This document shows positions 5,702 through 5,705 of a stretch of 5,705 nucleotides of DNA, piece after piece (within the stretch, counting starts at the first letter, position 1; every line of letters starts with the position of its first letter). Location of the stretch: contig CANMNU010000080.1 in assembly GCA_947499175.1 (NCBI GenBank), forward strand, positions 1 to 5,705. The letters are read 5' to 3'. A program made the translations under genes and the position numbers. The DNA comes from Alphaproteobacteria bacterium. Lineage in GTDB: Bacteria; Pseudomonadota; Alphaproteobacteria; Paracaedibacterales; CAITNM01. The notes beneath the pieces were generated by a model that saw only the letters and a program-made list of their open reading frames with translations, had not been told where the DNA came from and did no database searches.

Positions 5702-5705
5702 TTCT

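Overview
The window is AT-rich apart from one small GC-rich island. It looks like the chromosome of an alphaproteobacterium, probably a host-associated or intracellular one such as Rickettsiales or Holosporales. The support is the alphaproteobacterial character of the IF3 sequence, a secG-pyrG pair, a transposase remnant, a decayed trxB, and two neighbouring Sec-exported proteins. The taxonomic assignment is inferred from sequence character alone.

Left part (1-2179), accessory: the C-terminal tail of an IS630-family transposase runs off the left edge. Five bases after its stop comes the 3' end of a minus-strand gene for a Sec-exported protein. This protein reads as a divergent Amidase_2/PGRP-like domain with an altered zinc site. 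Divergent from it, across a 144-bp spacer, is an exported patatin-like phospholipase with a complete Ser-Asp dyad. The pair would be plausible envelope- or host-directed factors, but no joint function is shown.

Middle part (2180-4728), housekeeping: infC (IF3), secG (Sec translocon subunit) and pyrG (CTP synthase) lie head to tail with gaps of 14 and 7 bp and probably form one operon. The infC start appears to be a rare AUU codon at 2266, well placed behind AAGGAG. The first in-frame ATG, 24 bases later, has no ribosome binding site.

Right part (4729-5705), degrading: 343 bp without a convincing gene holds a weak hairpin, a GC-rich G-tract island that can fold, a doubtful 54-codon ORF and a promoter-like site. 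The promoter-like site leads into a trxB pseudogene. Its N-terminal flavin-binding start is followed by frameshifts, stops and a large internal deletion, and then by pieces resembling the TrxB C-terminus. Directly after it begins an EamA/DMT-type transporter whose frame closes after only one four-helix half, apparently through a one-base frameshift at the window edge. No tRNA, rRNA or CRISPR array was seen.
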